NCBI GenBank assembly: GCA_030425145.1
Contig: JAUHVK010000014.1
Location: forward strand, 1-64,000
Reading direction: 5' to 3'
DNA length: 64,000 nt
Origin: Alphaproteobacteria bacterium
Lineage (GTDB): Bacteria > Pseudomonadota > Alphaproteobacteria > Rhodobacterales > Rhodobacteraceae
Each line of letters starts with the position of its first letter. Position 1 is the first letter of the stretch. A program made the translations under genes and the position numbers. A model generated the notes under the pieces. The model did no database searches. It saw only the letters and a program-made list of their open reading frames with translations, and was not told the origin of the DNA. Positions 27,317 through 36,219 of this stretch are shown in pieces.

Positions 27317-28206
27317 CGCTTCGGCTTCCACCGGCGGTGAATCCAGAACCACTGGTCGGGATGCTCGTGAATGCGTGCTTCGAGTCGCGCCGTAACTTCG
27401 CGCATCATCTCGACCGGATCACCATGAGGGACGGGCGCTTCGAACACTGCGTCGAAGCTGACGCCATCTTCCTTGCGGATGCCGAAGAACGGCACCAGCA
27501 GCGCCCCGGTCTTGATCGCGATATCGGCGGCTGACGTGAGGGTCGGGGCCGGCTGACCCATGAAGTCGATGGTCACACCCGCGCTGTCATAGACATCGAA
27601 CAAGAGCACGCCCATGCCGCCTTCGCGGATGTGCTTGATCAAGCCCATCGTGCCGCGCCGACCCTGTTCGAACACCGGATCTGACAGCGCGTGCATGTTG
27701 GCGGCGTAATGCGCGTTGAAATAGGGGTTGGACATCGGACGGTAGAGCCCGCCGATGCGATAGCCCCGCGCCACCAACGCCGCACGCGGCGCTTCGAAAT
27801 TGCCGAAATGCCCTGTGACAAACAGAACGGGGCGCCCTTCGGCGCGGGCTTTCTCGACCTCGGCCAGACCGTCGCCGGTGATGTCCGCCGTGGCCATCCG
27901 GTGCATCAGACCTTTGACATCGTAATTGTCGATCATCGTGCGCCCGGCGTTGTCGGCCACCAGATCGGCCAGGTGGCGACGCTCCTGAACGCCCATCTCG
28001 GGCCAGACATGGGCCAGATTGTTCATCGCACGGTCACGGTAACCCGCCAGAGGGGCCACAACATGCCGGATCAGCCGCCCCATCAGCCAGAGCCGCGCCC
28101 GCAAAGGCAGGCGCAGCGCACACCAGATCGCAGCCCGCAAGACACGGTCCGTCGCCCAGTCCTGCCAACCACCGGGGGTGTGTTTGCGCTTCTTCGATTT
28201 GGCCAA
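27280..28206 (-). CDS. lysophospholipid/lipid A acyltransferase family protein (LpxL/HtrB type)
   Basis: This 308-residue membrane-associated acyltransferase adds a secondary acyl chain to lipid A or a related lysolipid. The catalytic HX4E motif is HFGNFE (His133, Glu138) in VLFVTGHFGNFEAPR; GGLYRPMSNPYFN and GVLLFDVYDSAGV follow as in the LpxL/LpxM family. TTG 28206 (LAKSKKRKHT) is the likely start, with AGG 8 bases upstream. Reading further upstream crosses a palindromic repeat whose translation is an artefact. The basic C-terminus overlaps the DUF1223 gene. Confidence 0.85.
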   Translation of the reverse strand: MAKSKKRKHTPGGWQDWATDRVLRAAIWCALRLPLRARLWLMGRLIRHVVAPLAGYRDRAMNNLAHVWPEMGVQERRHLADLVADNAGRTMIDNYDVKGLMHRMATADITGDGLAEVEKARAEGRPVLFVTGHFGNFEAPRAALVARGYRIGGLYRPMSNPYFNAHYAANMHALSDPVFEQGRRGTMGLIKHIREGGMGVLLFDVYDSAGVTIDFMGQPAPTLTSAADIAIKTGALLVPFFGIRKEDGVSFDAVFEAPVPHGDPVEMMREVTARLEARIHEHPDQWFWIHRRWKPKRQRKRAAAKIGP

Positions 28207-28233
28207 AAGGAAACCTGTTCTGGTGACGGCGGG

Positions 28234-28309
28234 AAGCGCCTTCGAAGGCGCTTGATACGCGATTTCGAAATCGCGTGTCAAAGCCCGTTGCAAAGGGCTT
28301 TGACACGCG
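28234..28309. repeat. cluster of three palindromes
   Basis: Two perfect 20-bp palindromes with TTCGAA at the centre (28234-28253 and 28257-28276) are followed by a 15-bp perfect stem, CGCGTGTCAAAGCCC (28272-28286) with its complement at 28295-28309, around an 8-base loop. The second palindrome and the third stem share bases 28272-28276, so they can form alternative structures. It lies between divergent genes. Confidence 0.85.
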
Positions 28310-28403
28310 ATCACTTGGGCCCCTGTTTTTCCCGCTCGAAACACTTCAGAAAGGATCGCATTGCATCACCATCGGTGACCGCCAAGACCAAGAGGGAGCA
28401 CAC

Positions 28404-29171
28404 ATGATCATCACGCAAAACACCGTCGCCATCGTCTCAGGGGGCGCATCGGGGCTCGGGGCCGCCGCCGCAACCGCTCTTGCCGAGGCAGGGGCCAAGC
28501 TCGTCATCCTTGATATGAACGAAACCGCAGGCACCGCGCAGGCTGAAGCGCTTGGCGGGATTTTCGTCAAAACCGATGTCAGCGACCCAGCCAGTGTCGC
28601 CGCCGCGATGGAAACCGTGAAATCCACCTACGGCACCGCCCATATCGCGGTGAACTGTGCCGGTATCGCCCCTGCGGCCAAGACCGTGTCGAAAGGTGCT
28701 GCGCACGACCCGAAACCTTTTATCGCCACGATCAATGTCAACCTGATCGGCACCTTCAACGTCGCCTCGCAGGCGGCGGCGCTGATGGCGGAGAATGACC
28801 CATTGGATACGGACGGATCGCGCGGAGTGATCGTAAACACCGCTTCGGTCGCAGCTTATGAAGGGCAGGTGGGGCAGGTGGCCTATGCAGCCTCCAAGGG
28901 CGGCGTGGTTGGCATGACGCTGCCTATGGCGCGCGATCTGGCGCAATTGGGCATCCGCGTCTGTGCCATTGCTCCCGGTCTCTTCAAGACGCCGATGCTC
29001 GAAGGTCTCCCGCAAGAGGTGCAGGACAGCCTTGGCGCGCAGGTGCCGTTCCCGTCTCGGCTCGGCAATCCGTCGGAATATGCCCAGCTTGTGCGCCATA
29101 TCGTCGAGAATCAGATGCTCAACGGCGAAGTGATCCGATTGGATGGTGCCATTCGCATGGCCCCGCGCTAA
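28404..29171 (+). CDS. SDR family dehydrogenase (3-hydroxyacyl-CoA dehydrogenase type II-like)
   Basis: This 255-residue short-chain dehydrogenase has the cofactor motif GGASGLG at residues 13-19, NCAGIAPA near 89 and the catalytic Tyr161/Lys165 in VAYAASKGG. The overall pattern, including [20 protein letters not shown] near 193, resembles HSD17B10-type 3-hydroxyacyl-CoA dehydrogenases used in branched-chain amino acid or fatty acid breakdown. ATG 28404 is preceded by AGAGGGAG. The CbiX-like gene follows after 30 bases and may be co-transcribed. Confidence 0.9.
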   Translation: MIITQNTVAIVSGGASGLGAAAATALAEAGAKLVILDMNETAGTAQAEALGGIFVKTDVSDPASVAAAMETVKSTYGTAHIAVNCAGIAPAAKTVSKGAAHDPKPFIATINVNLIGTFNVASQAAALMAENDPLDTDGSRGVIVNTASVAAYEGQVGQVAYAASKGGVVGMTLPMARDLAQLGIRVCAIAPGLFKTPMLEGLPQEVQDSLGAQVPFPSRLGNPSEYAQLVRHIVENQMLNGEVIRLDGAIRMAPR

Positions 29172-29201
29172 GTCTCTCGGGGACCAAACCCGGAGACCTT
29201 C

Positions 29202-29921
29202 ATGTCCTTCGATGCCCTGATCGTCAGCCACGGCCAGCCCTCGGACCCCGATGTGGGCGAGGCGGAAATCGCAGCCCTTGCGGCGGCCGTGGCGGCGCAT
29301 CTGCCCGAGGCGCGCATCGAAGGCGTCACATTGGCCGCCAAGGGCCGGATCGAGACGCTGTCGGCAGACCGCCCCGGCGCGCTGATCTATCCGATGTTCA
29401 TGGCCGATGGCTGGTTCACGCAGGTGCAATTGCCGAAACGGCTGGCCGAGGGCGTGGGGCCGCAGTTGGTCAGCTTTGGCATGGACTGTACGCTGCCGAT
29501 GCTCGCCGCGAACTGGTTGCGGCAGGTCTGTACGGATCACGGGTTCGAACCGTACAAGACCGACCTCGTCATCGCAGGCCACGGCTCGGGGAAATTCCGC
29601 CGTGTGTCCGAGGCCACCCGCTCTTTTTCCGACCGCGTGGCCAAGGATTTCGGCCCAAAATCCGTCCGCTGCGGCTTTGTCGAGGAAGACCCGTCTCTGA
29701 CCGACGCTTTGTCCGGTTTGGGCAATACCGCCATCTGCCTGCCGTTCTTCGCCGCCAAGCGCGGCCATGTGCTTGATGATCTGCCCGAGGCGGTTGCGGC
29801 GTCCGGTTTTCATGGCATCGTCCTCGACCCAATCGGCCTGCACCCGGACGTGCCCAAGATGATTGCGGATGCGCTGAAATGGCGGGCGACGACGCCGGAT
29901 GTCAGCAGGTGCGTTTTCTGA
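29202..29921 (+). CDS. CbiX/sirohydrochlorin chelatase-like protein
   Basis: This 239-residue protein has the class II chelatase fold in two halves. Candidate metal-binding histidines are His10 (LIVSHGQP) and His127 (VIAGHGSGKFRR). CbiX/SirB enzymes insert Co2+ or Fe2+ into sirohydrochlorin. No other cobalamin or siroheme synthesis gene is near, so either metal, or a related non-chelatase role, remains possible. The gene ends at a weak hairpin at 29965. Confidence 0.72.
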   Translation: MSFDALIVSHGQPSDPDVGEAEIAALAAAVAAHLPEARIEGVTLAAKGRIETLSADRPGALIYPMFMADGWFTQVQLPKRLAEGVGPQLVSFGMDCTLPMLAANWLRQVCTDHGFEPYKTDLVIAGHGSGKFRRVSEATRSFSDRVAKDFGPKSVRCGFVEEDPSLTDALSGLGNTAICLPFFAAKRGHVLDDLPEAVAASGFHGIVLDPIGLHPDVPKMIADALKWRATTPDVSRCVF

Positions 29922-29964
29922 AGGCGAATGCCTGACCGAGATTCTACACGTCAGAGTTGACTGA

Positions 29965-29988
29965 GCCGCCTGTTGGGCGGCATCCTTT
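29965..29988 (+). terminator. weak hairpin after the CbiX-like gene
   Basis: GCCGCC (29965-29970) pairs with GGCGGC (29976-29981) with a 5-base loop, then ATCCTTT. The stem is short and the T-run interrupted. Confidence 0.35.
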
Positions 29989-30021
29989 CAGTATTTCCAA
30001 AATTGTTTGGAGTATTTATTC

Positions 30022-31005
30022 ATGCATGACGAAGACAATTTCGCGGATGTTCAGACCGCAGTTGAGCAAGTCAAATTCAAGAAACCCGTCAAACTGCGTG
30101 TTGAGGATACGCTGGCGCAGCGGGTGTTGTCTGTGGATGATGCAGTGGAACGGCTTAGGGGGTTTGTCGACACCTCGTCCGACAGCGAAACGCAGCGCGG
30201 TGTGCAGGTTCTGGTCGGAACTGATGTCAATCGATTGGCGCCGCCCTCGACTGCGCCCCTTGATACGGGGCAGACCGAAAGCCTTTTGGAACAAGCCGAA
30301 ACCATTATCCCCAAGGTGTCATGGCGGGGGGTGTTCGGGTTGTCTCCGTTCGAGCGGGATTTCTACCAAGTTGGCCCGACAGAGTACAAAATCGTCTACG
30401 TTCCATTCCTACAGGTCTTGTGCATCGGCGACGCGGAAGCGCGTTTCACATCTGACATCAGTTACACCGAAGATGGTAAAAAAGCACTCGACCTGTCCCT
30501 TTCATTGAAGGGGGTAGGACTGAACTACGACGCGTCCAGCGATCTGTCGGTTTCGTTCAGTGTCAGCGATCCGGTGTCGGGAGCGTTTCAGCTTTCGGTG
30601 CCAGCGCGATTGGAGACCCGCACATACCGCCACCGAACAAATGACGATTTGACAGCAAAACGGTCCGCGATAGTCGAGGTTGATTCAGAGGCCAGTCTTG
30701 TCACACCCGGTGAGTCGGATTTCGCAGATATCTCGAACATCTCCTACGGGTTGCCCAAGCGGTTCGGTGCTTTGAAAAACCTGACCAAGCTCGCCTATGC
30801 CATGAATGCCAATCACGCGCTGAAAGGGACGTTGTCGTTTCCATTTTTGAAGGAGGTAGGCGAATTCGGATTGACGGCTTCGGTATCGAAATCGACTGGT
30901 CTGGAAGTGGTGTTCAACACGACCAAGACAGGTGTGTTCAAGCAAAGCGTTGGTTCCGATGGTCCCTTGGCGCATCTCTTCGATGCAACCAATCTTGAGT
31001 ACTGA
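30022..31005 (+). CDS. hypothetical protein, unrecognised
   Basis: This 327-residue protein has no signal peptide, membrane segment or motif I recognise. The N-terminal ~95 residues are acidic and predicted helical; residues ~100-320 alternate short hydrophobic and polar stretches (DLSLSLKGVGLNYDASSDLS, LKGTLSFPFLKEVGEFGLTA), as in beta-rich proteins. ATG 30022 follows TTGGAGTATTTATTC, a ribosome site much like that of the orphan gene at 22983. It converges on another unknown gene (31611 to 31060). Both have lower GC than the flanking housekeeping genes and lie next to a tRNA, so an acquired segment is likely. Confidence 0.7.
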   Translation: MHDEDNFADVQTAVEQVKFKKPVKLRVEDTLAQRVLSVDDAVERLRGFVDTSSDSETQRGVQVLVGTDVNRLAPPSTAPLDTGQTESLLEQAETIIPKVSWRGVFGLSPFERDFYQVGPTEYKIVYVPFLQVLCIGDAEARFTSDISYTEDGKKALDLSLSLKGVGLNYDASSDLSVSFSVSDPVSGAFQLSVPARLETRTYRHRTNDDLTAKRSAIVEVDSEASLVTPGESDFADISNISYGLPKRFGALKNLTKLAYAMNANHALKGTLSFPFLKEVGEFGLTASVSKSTGLEVVFNTTKTGVFKQSVGSDGPLAHLFDATNLEY

Positions 31006-31059
31006 CAGGCCTGAGCGTTTTTTACCAGTTGGTAATATGGCGCGATTCATTAGGTTCGG

Positions 31060-31611
31060 TTAAAGAAGTGAATGCGCCAAATCTTCAATGCCGGAACTCC
31101 GCAGGATGCTGGTGCAATTGGACGAGCCCATGTCATGTCGCATCCCGTTATTACACGCACGCAACAGCTGAGTTTCATTGAAGGCCAATGAAAACAGGTA
31201 GGGATTGTCCGCTGGCCGGGGGTAAAACACAAGCAGGCGCTCTTCCGCGCAAATTGTGGCTTTATCGAGCGCAACATGCGCTTTCAGTCTAACCCCGCGC
31301 AATGCAGGTAGGCGGTCTTCGCTCACTGCGCCACTTGTCGCGATATTGTGCAACAACTGACCGCCACTATTGTAAAACATGATGCAACCGACATGCGTTC
31401 CAAGCGATCCGCGGGTTGCTGTAATTCTGTGCGCATAGGTGGCAATTGCCTGTCCGCGATAGAACTCGCGAAGCTCTTGTGTCATTCCAAGTTCTTCGAA
31501 AGTTTCTTGCCGAGCACGTCGTTGCGCAGCTTGTGCCTCTTCGAGCCTTTTTCTTGCAGCCTCTTGCGCACCGATGCGCGCAGCTATGTTGTCGCCTTTC
31601 CCCCATGCCAT
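31060..31611 (-). CDS. hypothetical protein with N-terminal coiled coil
   Basis: This 183-residue protein is of unknown family. Residues ~10-40 (ARIGAQEAARKRLEEAQAAQ onward) form a charged amphipathic helix likely to be a coiled coil. The rest is a globular domain of mixed strands (GCIMFYNSGGQLLHNIATSG, ERLLVFYPRPADNPYLFSLA) with four cysteines (positions ~75, 121, 152, 166). ATG 31611 has GGGAGGA 7 bases upstream and is preferred over an upstream in-frame start at 31674. It faces the gene at 30022. Confidence 0.65.
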   Translation of the reverse strand: MAWGKGDNIAARIGAQEAARKRLEEAQAAQRRARQETFEELGMTQELREFYRGQAIATYAHRITATRGSLGTHVGCIMFYNSGGQLLHNIATSGAVSEDRLPALRGVRLKAHVALDKATICAEERLLVFYPRPADNPYLFSLAFNETQLLRACNNGMRHDMGSSNCTSILRSSGIEDLAHSLL

Positions 31612-31883
31612 GACCGTGTCCTCCCAAACTCCGAAACGCAGCAGCTTGTCCAGTGGGATAAAGGCTCGGGTCAAACTGCGCCCTTGTGGCGTCGATGCAA
31701 GAAATCCTGAAATCCAACCGAAACGAAGAAGATGCCCGAAAGGATGACGCAGCGTCAGCGTTCAATCAAGGGTTTAATTTCACAACGCGCGAGTTCTTAG
31801 AAATTGTGGAGGGATGAGGTGGACGTACCGTAGGTCAAGAATGGCGGGGGAGGTGACATCCAACGACAGTCAGAGTGGCAAGA

Positions 31884-31960
31884 TGGTAGGCCCGGCAGGA
31901 CTTGAACCCGCAACCAAAGCGTTATGAGCGCTCTGCTCTAACCAATTGAGCTACAGGCCC
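31884..31960 (-). tRNA. tRNA with CAU anticodon, probably tRNA-Ile2
   Basis: The complement strand folds into a complete cloverleaf of 77 bases, ending in an encoded CCA (31884-31886). D arm (TAGCTCAATTGGTTAGAGC), anticodon loop CTCATAA and T arm with GGTTCAAGTCC are standard. Anticodon CAU means methionine, or isoleucine if C34 becomes lysidine. C4-G69 and C5-G68 in the acceptor stem are features described for TilS-modified tRNA-Ile2, so I favour Ile; elongator Met remains possible. Its 3' end points to the AT-richer genes at 30022-31611. Confidence 0.93.
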
Positions 31961-32074
31961 GCCATGTGTGTTTCAGTACCAGACAACCGGGGCGCGTCAA
32001 GAGGCGCGGCACAGGGATGATGGACTCGTGTTCCTGCCTGCGTTAAGGCACGCGCGACCTTCGGAGGGTGCAGA

Positions 32075-33121
32075 ATGACAGACGGCAAGAACGGCATCAC
32101 CTACGCGGATGCGGGTGTGGATATCGACGCGGGCAACGCGCTGGTGGAACGGATCAAACCGGCGGCCAAACGCACGGCGCGGCCGGGTGTGATGTCAGGG
32201 CTGGGCGGCTTTGGTGCGCTCTTTGACCTCAAGGGTGCGGGCTATAGTGATCCGGTGCTGGTGGCGGCGACGGATGGCGTGGGCACCAAGCTGCGGATCG
32301 CGATCGACACGGGCCATGTGGATGGCGTCGGCATCGACCTTGTGGCGATGTGTGTGAACGATCTGGTCTGTCAGGGCGCGGAGCCTTTGTTTTTCCTCGA
32401 CTATTTCGCGACGGGCAAGCTCGACACCGACACGGCGGCACGGGTGATCGAAGGCATCGCGGAGGGTTGCGCGCGGTCGGGTTGTGCCTTGATCGGTGGT
32501 GAAACGGCAGAGATGCCGGGCATGTATCCGGCGGGCGACTTCGACCTTGCGGGTTTTGCCGTAGGCGCGATGGAGCGCGGATCGGACTTGCCAGCGGGCG
32601 TGGCCGAAGGTGACGTGCTTCTGGGACTGGCCTCGGACGGCGTGCATTCGAACGGCTACAGCCTTGTGCGCAAGCTGGTTGAAGTGTCTGGCCTTGGCTG
32701 GGATGCGGACTGCCCTTGGACCGAGGGATCGCTGGGAGCTGCACTTCTGACGCCGACGCGGCTTTACGTGACGCAGGCGTTGGCGGCGGTCAAAGCGGGC
32801 GGCGTTCATGCGTTGGCGCATATCACCGGTGGTGGCCTGACCGAGAACCTGCCACGCGTGCTGCCTGAAGGCATGGGCGCAGAGATCGACCTTGCGGCGT
32901 GGGATCTCCCGCCGGTTTTCAAATGGCTGGCGCAGACCGGCGACATGGCTGAGGCGGAACTGCTCAAGACATTCAACTGCGGTATTGGTATGATCGTCGT
33001 TGTCGCCGAAGACCGGGCCGAGGCGCTGACCGCGGTGCTGGAAGAGGCGGGTGAGACCGTGTCGCGGATCGGCTCCGTCACCGGCACACCGGGTGTGGCC
33101 TATTCGGGCAACCTGCTTTGA
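32075..33121 (+). CDS. purM: phosphoribosylformylglycinamidine cyclo-ligase PurM
   Basis: This 348-residue enzyme performs the fifth step of purine synthesis, closing the imidazole ring of AIR with ATP. The N-terminal block [17 protein letters not shown], the glycine-rich [10 protein letters not shown], and [12 protein letters not shown] with [14 protein letters not shown] are characteristic. Length is normal. The ATG has a GGAGG site (TTCGGAGGGTGCAGA). It overlaps purN by 4 bases (TTGA at 33118-33121). Confidence 0.97.
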   Translation: MTDGKNGITYADAGVDIDAGNALVERIKPAAKRTARPGVMSGLGGFGALFDLKGAGYSDPVLVAATDGVGTKLRIAIDTGHVDGVGIDLVAMCVNDLVCQGAEPLFFLDYFATGKLDTDTAARVIEGIAEGCARSGCALIGGETAEMPGMYPAGDFDLAGFAVGAMERGSDLPAGVAEGDVLLGLASDGVHSNGYSLVRKLVEVSGLGWDADCPWTEGSLGAALLTPTRLYVTQALAAVKAGGVHALAHITGGGLTENLPRVLPEGMGAEIDLAAWDLPPVFKWLAQTGDMAEAELLKTFNCGIGMIVVVAEDRAEALTAVLEEAGETVSRIGSVTGTPGVAYSGNLL

Positions 33122-33711
33122 CGAAACGCGTGGCGATCCTGATCTCGGGTGGCGGCTCCAACATGGTGTCGCTGGTCGAGGACATGGCGGGCGATCACCC
33201 GGCGCGGCCTGTGATTGTCCTGTCGAACCGCGCCGATGCGGGGGGACTGGAGAAGGCCAAGGCACGCGGTATCCCGACGGCTGTGGTGGACCACCGGCCC
33301 TTTGGATCGGACCGCCCCGCTTTTGAGGCCGCGCTGAACCACGTTCTTGATCAGGCGCGGCCCGACATCATCTGTCTTGCCGGGTTCATGAGGGTTCTGA
33401 CCGAGGGATTTGTGACGCGCTGGCAGGGCAAGATGCTCAACATTCACCCATCGCTCTTGCCGAAATACAAAGGCCTACACACCCATCAGCGCGCCATTGA
33501 GGCCGGAGATACAGAGGCCGGTTGCTCCGTACACGAGGTTACGGCAGAGCTGGACGGCGGTCAGGTGCTGGGACAGGTGCGCGTGCCCATTGACCCGGAC
33601 GACACCGCCGACAGTCTTGCGGCCAAGGTTCTGGTGCAGGAGCATATGCTCTACCCGTTGATCCTGCGTCGCTTTGCCTCTGGTGATCGGAGCCGCATCG
33701 ACTTGCCCTAA
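33118..33711 (+). CDS. purN: phosphoribosylglycinamide formyltransferase PurN
   Basis: This 197-residue enzyme transfers the formyl group of 10-formyl-THF to GAR in purine synthesis. Motifs ISGGGSNM (phosphate binding, residues 8-15), [13 protein letters not shown] near 106-118 with the catalytic Asn/His, and D in VPIDPDDT. The start is TTG 33118 overlapping the purM stop, the same TTGA arrangement as hfq-hflX; GTG 33130 is an alternative. PurM and PurN act in one pathway and share a transcript. Confidence 0.96.
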   Translation: MTKRVAILISGGGSNMVSLVEDMAGDHPARPVIVLSNRADAGGLEKAKARGIPTAVVDHRPFGSDRPAFEAALNHVLDQARPDIICLAGFMRVLTEGFVTRWQGKMLNIHPSLLPKYKGLHTHQRAIEAGDTEAGCSVHEVTAELDGGQVLGQVRVPIDPDDTADSLAAKVLVQEHMLYPLILRRFASGDRSRIDLP

Positions 33712-33804
33712 CGGCAAAGGCGCATCTGCTAGGCAAAGCCGCGCTTTTCGGCTATAGGAAGAGCAGGGGTGCCGCGACAACAAGAACAAAGTACGACCCG
33801 AAAT

Positions 33805-34962
33805 ATGCACATCATCACAACCACGACCGAGCTTGCCCAGTTTTGCACGCGGGCTGCCCAGACATCTTACGTCACCGTCGATACCGAGTTCCTGCGCGAA
33901 CGGACCTATTATTCCAAGCTGTGCCTGATCCAGATGGCCTATCGCGGCGATGGAAAAACGGATGCCGTGCTGGTCGATCCGTTGGTCGACGGGCTGTCGC
34001 TGGAGCCGATGCTGGACCTTTTCCGCAACCGGGATGTGGTCAAGGTGTTCCATGCAGCGCGTCAGGATTTGGAGATCTTCTACATCGACCACGGTGTGAT
34101 CCCCGAACCGCTTTTCGACAGCCAGGTGGCAGCGATGGTGGCCGGATTTGGCGAGCAGGTGGGTTATGAAACGCTTGTGCGCAAGATTGCCAAGCAGTCG
34201 TTGGATAAGTCCTCTCGTTTCACGGACTGGTCGCGTCGGCCTCTATCCGACAATCAGACGTCTTACGCACTGGCGGATGTTACGCATCTGCGCGTGATCT
34301 ATGAATTCCTGCGCAAGAAACTGGTGGAAACCGGGCGGGATCGCTGGGTCGAAGAGGAGATCGCCACGCTGCTTGATCCCGCGACCTATATCACAAAACC
34401 CGAAGACGCATGGATGCGGGTGAAAACCCGGTCCAACGCGCCGCGCTTTCTTGCGCTGGTCAAGGAATTGGCAAAGTTCCGTGAGGCTTATGCGCAGGAA
34501 CGCAACGTGCCGCGCAGCCGTGTGTTCAAAGACGATGCGCTGGTCGAACTGGCCTCGACCAAGCCCAAGGACATGAGCGATCTCGGTCGGTCGCGTCTTT
34601 TGCTGCGCGAGGCCCGCAAGGGCGACATCGCCAATGGCATCCTCGAAGCCGTTCACCGCGCGCAAAGCATGCCGAAAGAGCAATTGCCGACACAGGAAAA
34701 TGGTCGTCCGTCCCCGCAGGTGAACCCGGCGCTGGCCGATCTGCTGCGGGTTCTGCTGAAGGCCAAAACCGAAAGCTCGGGCGTTGCGTCCAAGCTGATC
34801 GCCACCTCCGCTGAACTGGATGCGTTGGCCGCGGGCGAGCGCAATGTGCCTGCGCTGCACGGTTGGCGGAACGAGGTCTTCGGTCAGGACGCGCTGCGCC
34901 TCTGTGACGGGAAAGTCGGGCTTGCCGCCAAGGGCAAGCAGGTTCAGATCATCGAATTATAA
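33805..34962 (+). CDS. rnd: ribonuclease D
   Basis: This 385-residue 3'-5' exonuclease matures tRNA and other stable RNAs. The DEDD exonuclease domain has Asp26/Glu28 in VDTEFLRE, VFHAARQDLEIF near 86-97 and the YALADVTHL block near 153-161, followed by HRDC domains. ATG 33805 (MHIITTTTELA) gives the usual N-terminus; a GTG at 33769 would add 12 residues. It lies 93 bases after purN, the order common in Rhodobacteraceae. Confidence 0.93.
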   Translation: MHIITTTTELAQFCTRAAQTSYVTVDTEFLRERTYYSKLCLIQMAYRGDGKTDAVLVDPLVDGLSLEPMLDLFRNRDVVKVFHAARQDLEIFYIDHGVIPEPLFDSQVAAMVAGFGEQVGYETLVRKIAKQSLDKSSRFTDWSRRPLSDNQTSYALADVTHLRVIYEFLRKKLVETGRDRWVEEEIATLLDPATYITKPEDAWMRVKTRSNAPRFLALVKELAKFREAYAQERNVPRSRVFKDDALVELASTKPKDMSDLGRSRLLLREARKGDIANGILEAVHRAQSMPKEQLPTQENGRPSPQVNPALADLLRVLLKAKTESSGVASKLIATSAELDALAAGERNVPALHGWRNEVFGQDALRLCDGKVGLAAKGKQVQIIEL

Positions 34963-34968
34963 GCAGCG

Positions 34969-35475
34969 TCAGCGACGGGCGCTGCGGGCATTCTCGGCAC
35001 CGCGCACGGTGATGATGCGGATTCCAGCCAGATCCTGATCGGTGATCCAGCGGGCCGCGGTCACCTGGCGTGCGCGCGGGTTGGCGCTGCGCGGGCCGGC
35101 CTGTTGCAGAGCTTTGAGATCAAAGACCAGCGCACCATCGACGCTGGCGGATTCATCAGCGATCAGACGTACATCGAACGGGCCGACCCGGTTGGCCTGT
35201 CCGGTTGCGCGGATGATGGCGCCACCGGGGCGGCGTTCGATAAGCAACTCGGTGATTTCCGCGATGGGACGCCCGGCAAAGGCTTCGGGCTGGTTGTTGC
35301 GAAAGAAGGAAATCCGTCGGCGCGGAATGAGCGGATTGACCTCGGCATTGGCGACATCCATCGCGGCCGGGTCGGGTTGGCTGCGGCCAAACCAGTTGAG
35401 CGGATTGAAACGCGACTCGTTTATCGCGGCGCAGCCTGTCAGCGCGACGGTTGCGAGGATCAGTAGCTTGCGCAT
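34969..35475 (-). CDS. lipoprotein, unknown function
   Basis: This 168-residue protein has a lipoprotein signal: MRKLLILATVALTGCAA with lipobox LTGC and Cys15 as the lipidation site. The mature part is Arg-rich (ISFFRNNQPEAFAGRPIAEI) and of a conserved type found next to rnd and sufE in related bacteria, without assigned function. It probably sits at the inner leaflet of the outer membrane. It converges with rnd, 6 bases apart. Confidence 0.75.
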   Translation of the reverse strand: MRKLLILATVALTGCAAINESRFNPLNWFGRSQPDPAAMDVANAEVNPLIPRRRISFFRNNQPEAFAGRPIAEITELLIERRPGGAIIRATGQANRVGPFDVRLIADESASVDGALVFDLKALQQAGPRSANPRARQVTAARWITDQDLAGIRIITVRGAENARSARR

Positions 35476-35609
35476 GGTCGGTCCCTTCAGCTCTGGTCTC
35501 TTCGACGTAACCGATTGCGCCGCCGTTGAAAAGCGTCAAGCCCGGGCTGGACCTTTGCGCCGTGCCTGCCTAGGTGTGCGGGGAACACGAACCACATCCG
35601 GAGACCGCC

Positions 35610-36023
35610 ATGGCGAGCGCCGCATTTGAAGAGATTGTCGAGGATTTCGAATTTCTGGACGATTGGGAAGATCGCTACCGGATGGTGATCGAACTGGGCA
35701 AGGCGATGGAGCCTCTTCCGGATGCGCTCAAAGTACCTGCCACCAAGGTTGAAGGCTGCGCCAGTCAGGTCTGGCTGCACCCGCAGATCGAAGGGGGCGT
35801 TGTGCAGTTTGATGGCGAGTCGGATGCGATGATCGTCAACGGGCTGATCGCCGTGCTGCGCACGCTCTACAACGGTTTGCCGCCAGCCGATGTCGCCACG
35901 ATCGATGCTCGGGCCGAGTTGGGTCGGTTGGGGCTGAACGAACATTTGTCGGCGCAGCGCTCGAACGGATTGCGGGCAATGATAGAGCGCTTGCAAGGAT
36001 TTGCGAAGGCGGCTTCAAGTTGA
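35610..36023 (+). CDS. sufE: sulfur acceptor protein SufE
   Basis: This 137-residue protein accepts persulfide sulfur from the desulfurase SufS for Fe-S cluster assembly. The active cysteine is Cys50 in KVEGCASQVW; the family signature continues with DSDAMIVNGLIAVL-like sequence. ATG 35610 is chosen over an in-frame upstream start because it gives the normal N-terminus (MASAAFEEIVEDFEFLDDW). No other suf gene is near. Confidence 0.95.
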   Translation: MASAAFEEIVEDFEFLDDWEDRYRMVIELGKAMEPLPDALKVPATKVEGCASQVWLHPQIEGGVVQFDGESDAMIVNGLIAVLRTLYNGLPPADVATIDARAELGRLGLNEHLSAQRSNGLRAMIERLQGFAKAASS

Positions 36024-36089
36024 CATGAGCGCCTCTGGCGCACAGGTTTCAGCTTTTCGACCCTTTGGGTCGCAAAGCCACTTGGGGGC

Positions 36090-36163
36090 GCTGCCCGCCG
36101 TCCATTGGGCTTGAACCAATGGCGCCAAATGGACTGCCCCCGAAGTATTTGAAAACCGAAGAA
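36090..36163. repeat. intergenic repeat element, copy A
   Basis: The order GGGGGCGCTGCC, CCGTCCATT, then CCCCGAAGTATTTGAAAA followed by CCGAAGAAG is shared with 40871-40932. Both copies lie at the 3' side of minus-strand genes (trpE, gpt). The element also follows sufE on the plus strand. Confidence 0.55.
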
Positions 36164-36194
36164 GCCGGGATATACATCCGGCACTTCTTCTTTT
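36158..36194. terminator. hairpin between sufE and trpE
   Basis: GAAGAAG+CCGG (36158-36168) pairs with CCGG+CTTCTTC (36178-36190) with a 2-base bulge, followed by TTTT on the plus strand and by CGGTTTTC on the complement. It likely serves the convergent ends of sufE and trpE. Confidence 0.5.
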
Positions 36195-36219
36195 CATAAA
36201 TATGCGATGCGACCCGCTG

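Noticed and set aside
28207-28344. 46-residue N-terminal extension of the acyltransferase
   Set aside because: It is a translation of the palindromic repeat cluster, and the same peptide-like strings arise on both strands.
31884-31960. Attachment-site duplication of the tRNA 3' end bounding an island
   Set aside because: I searched 29922-30021 and the gaps around the two orphan genes for a copy of the tRNA 3' sequence and saw none.
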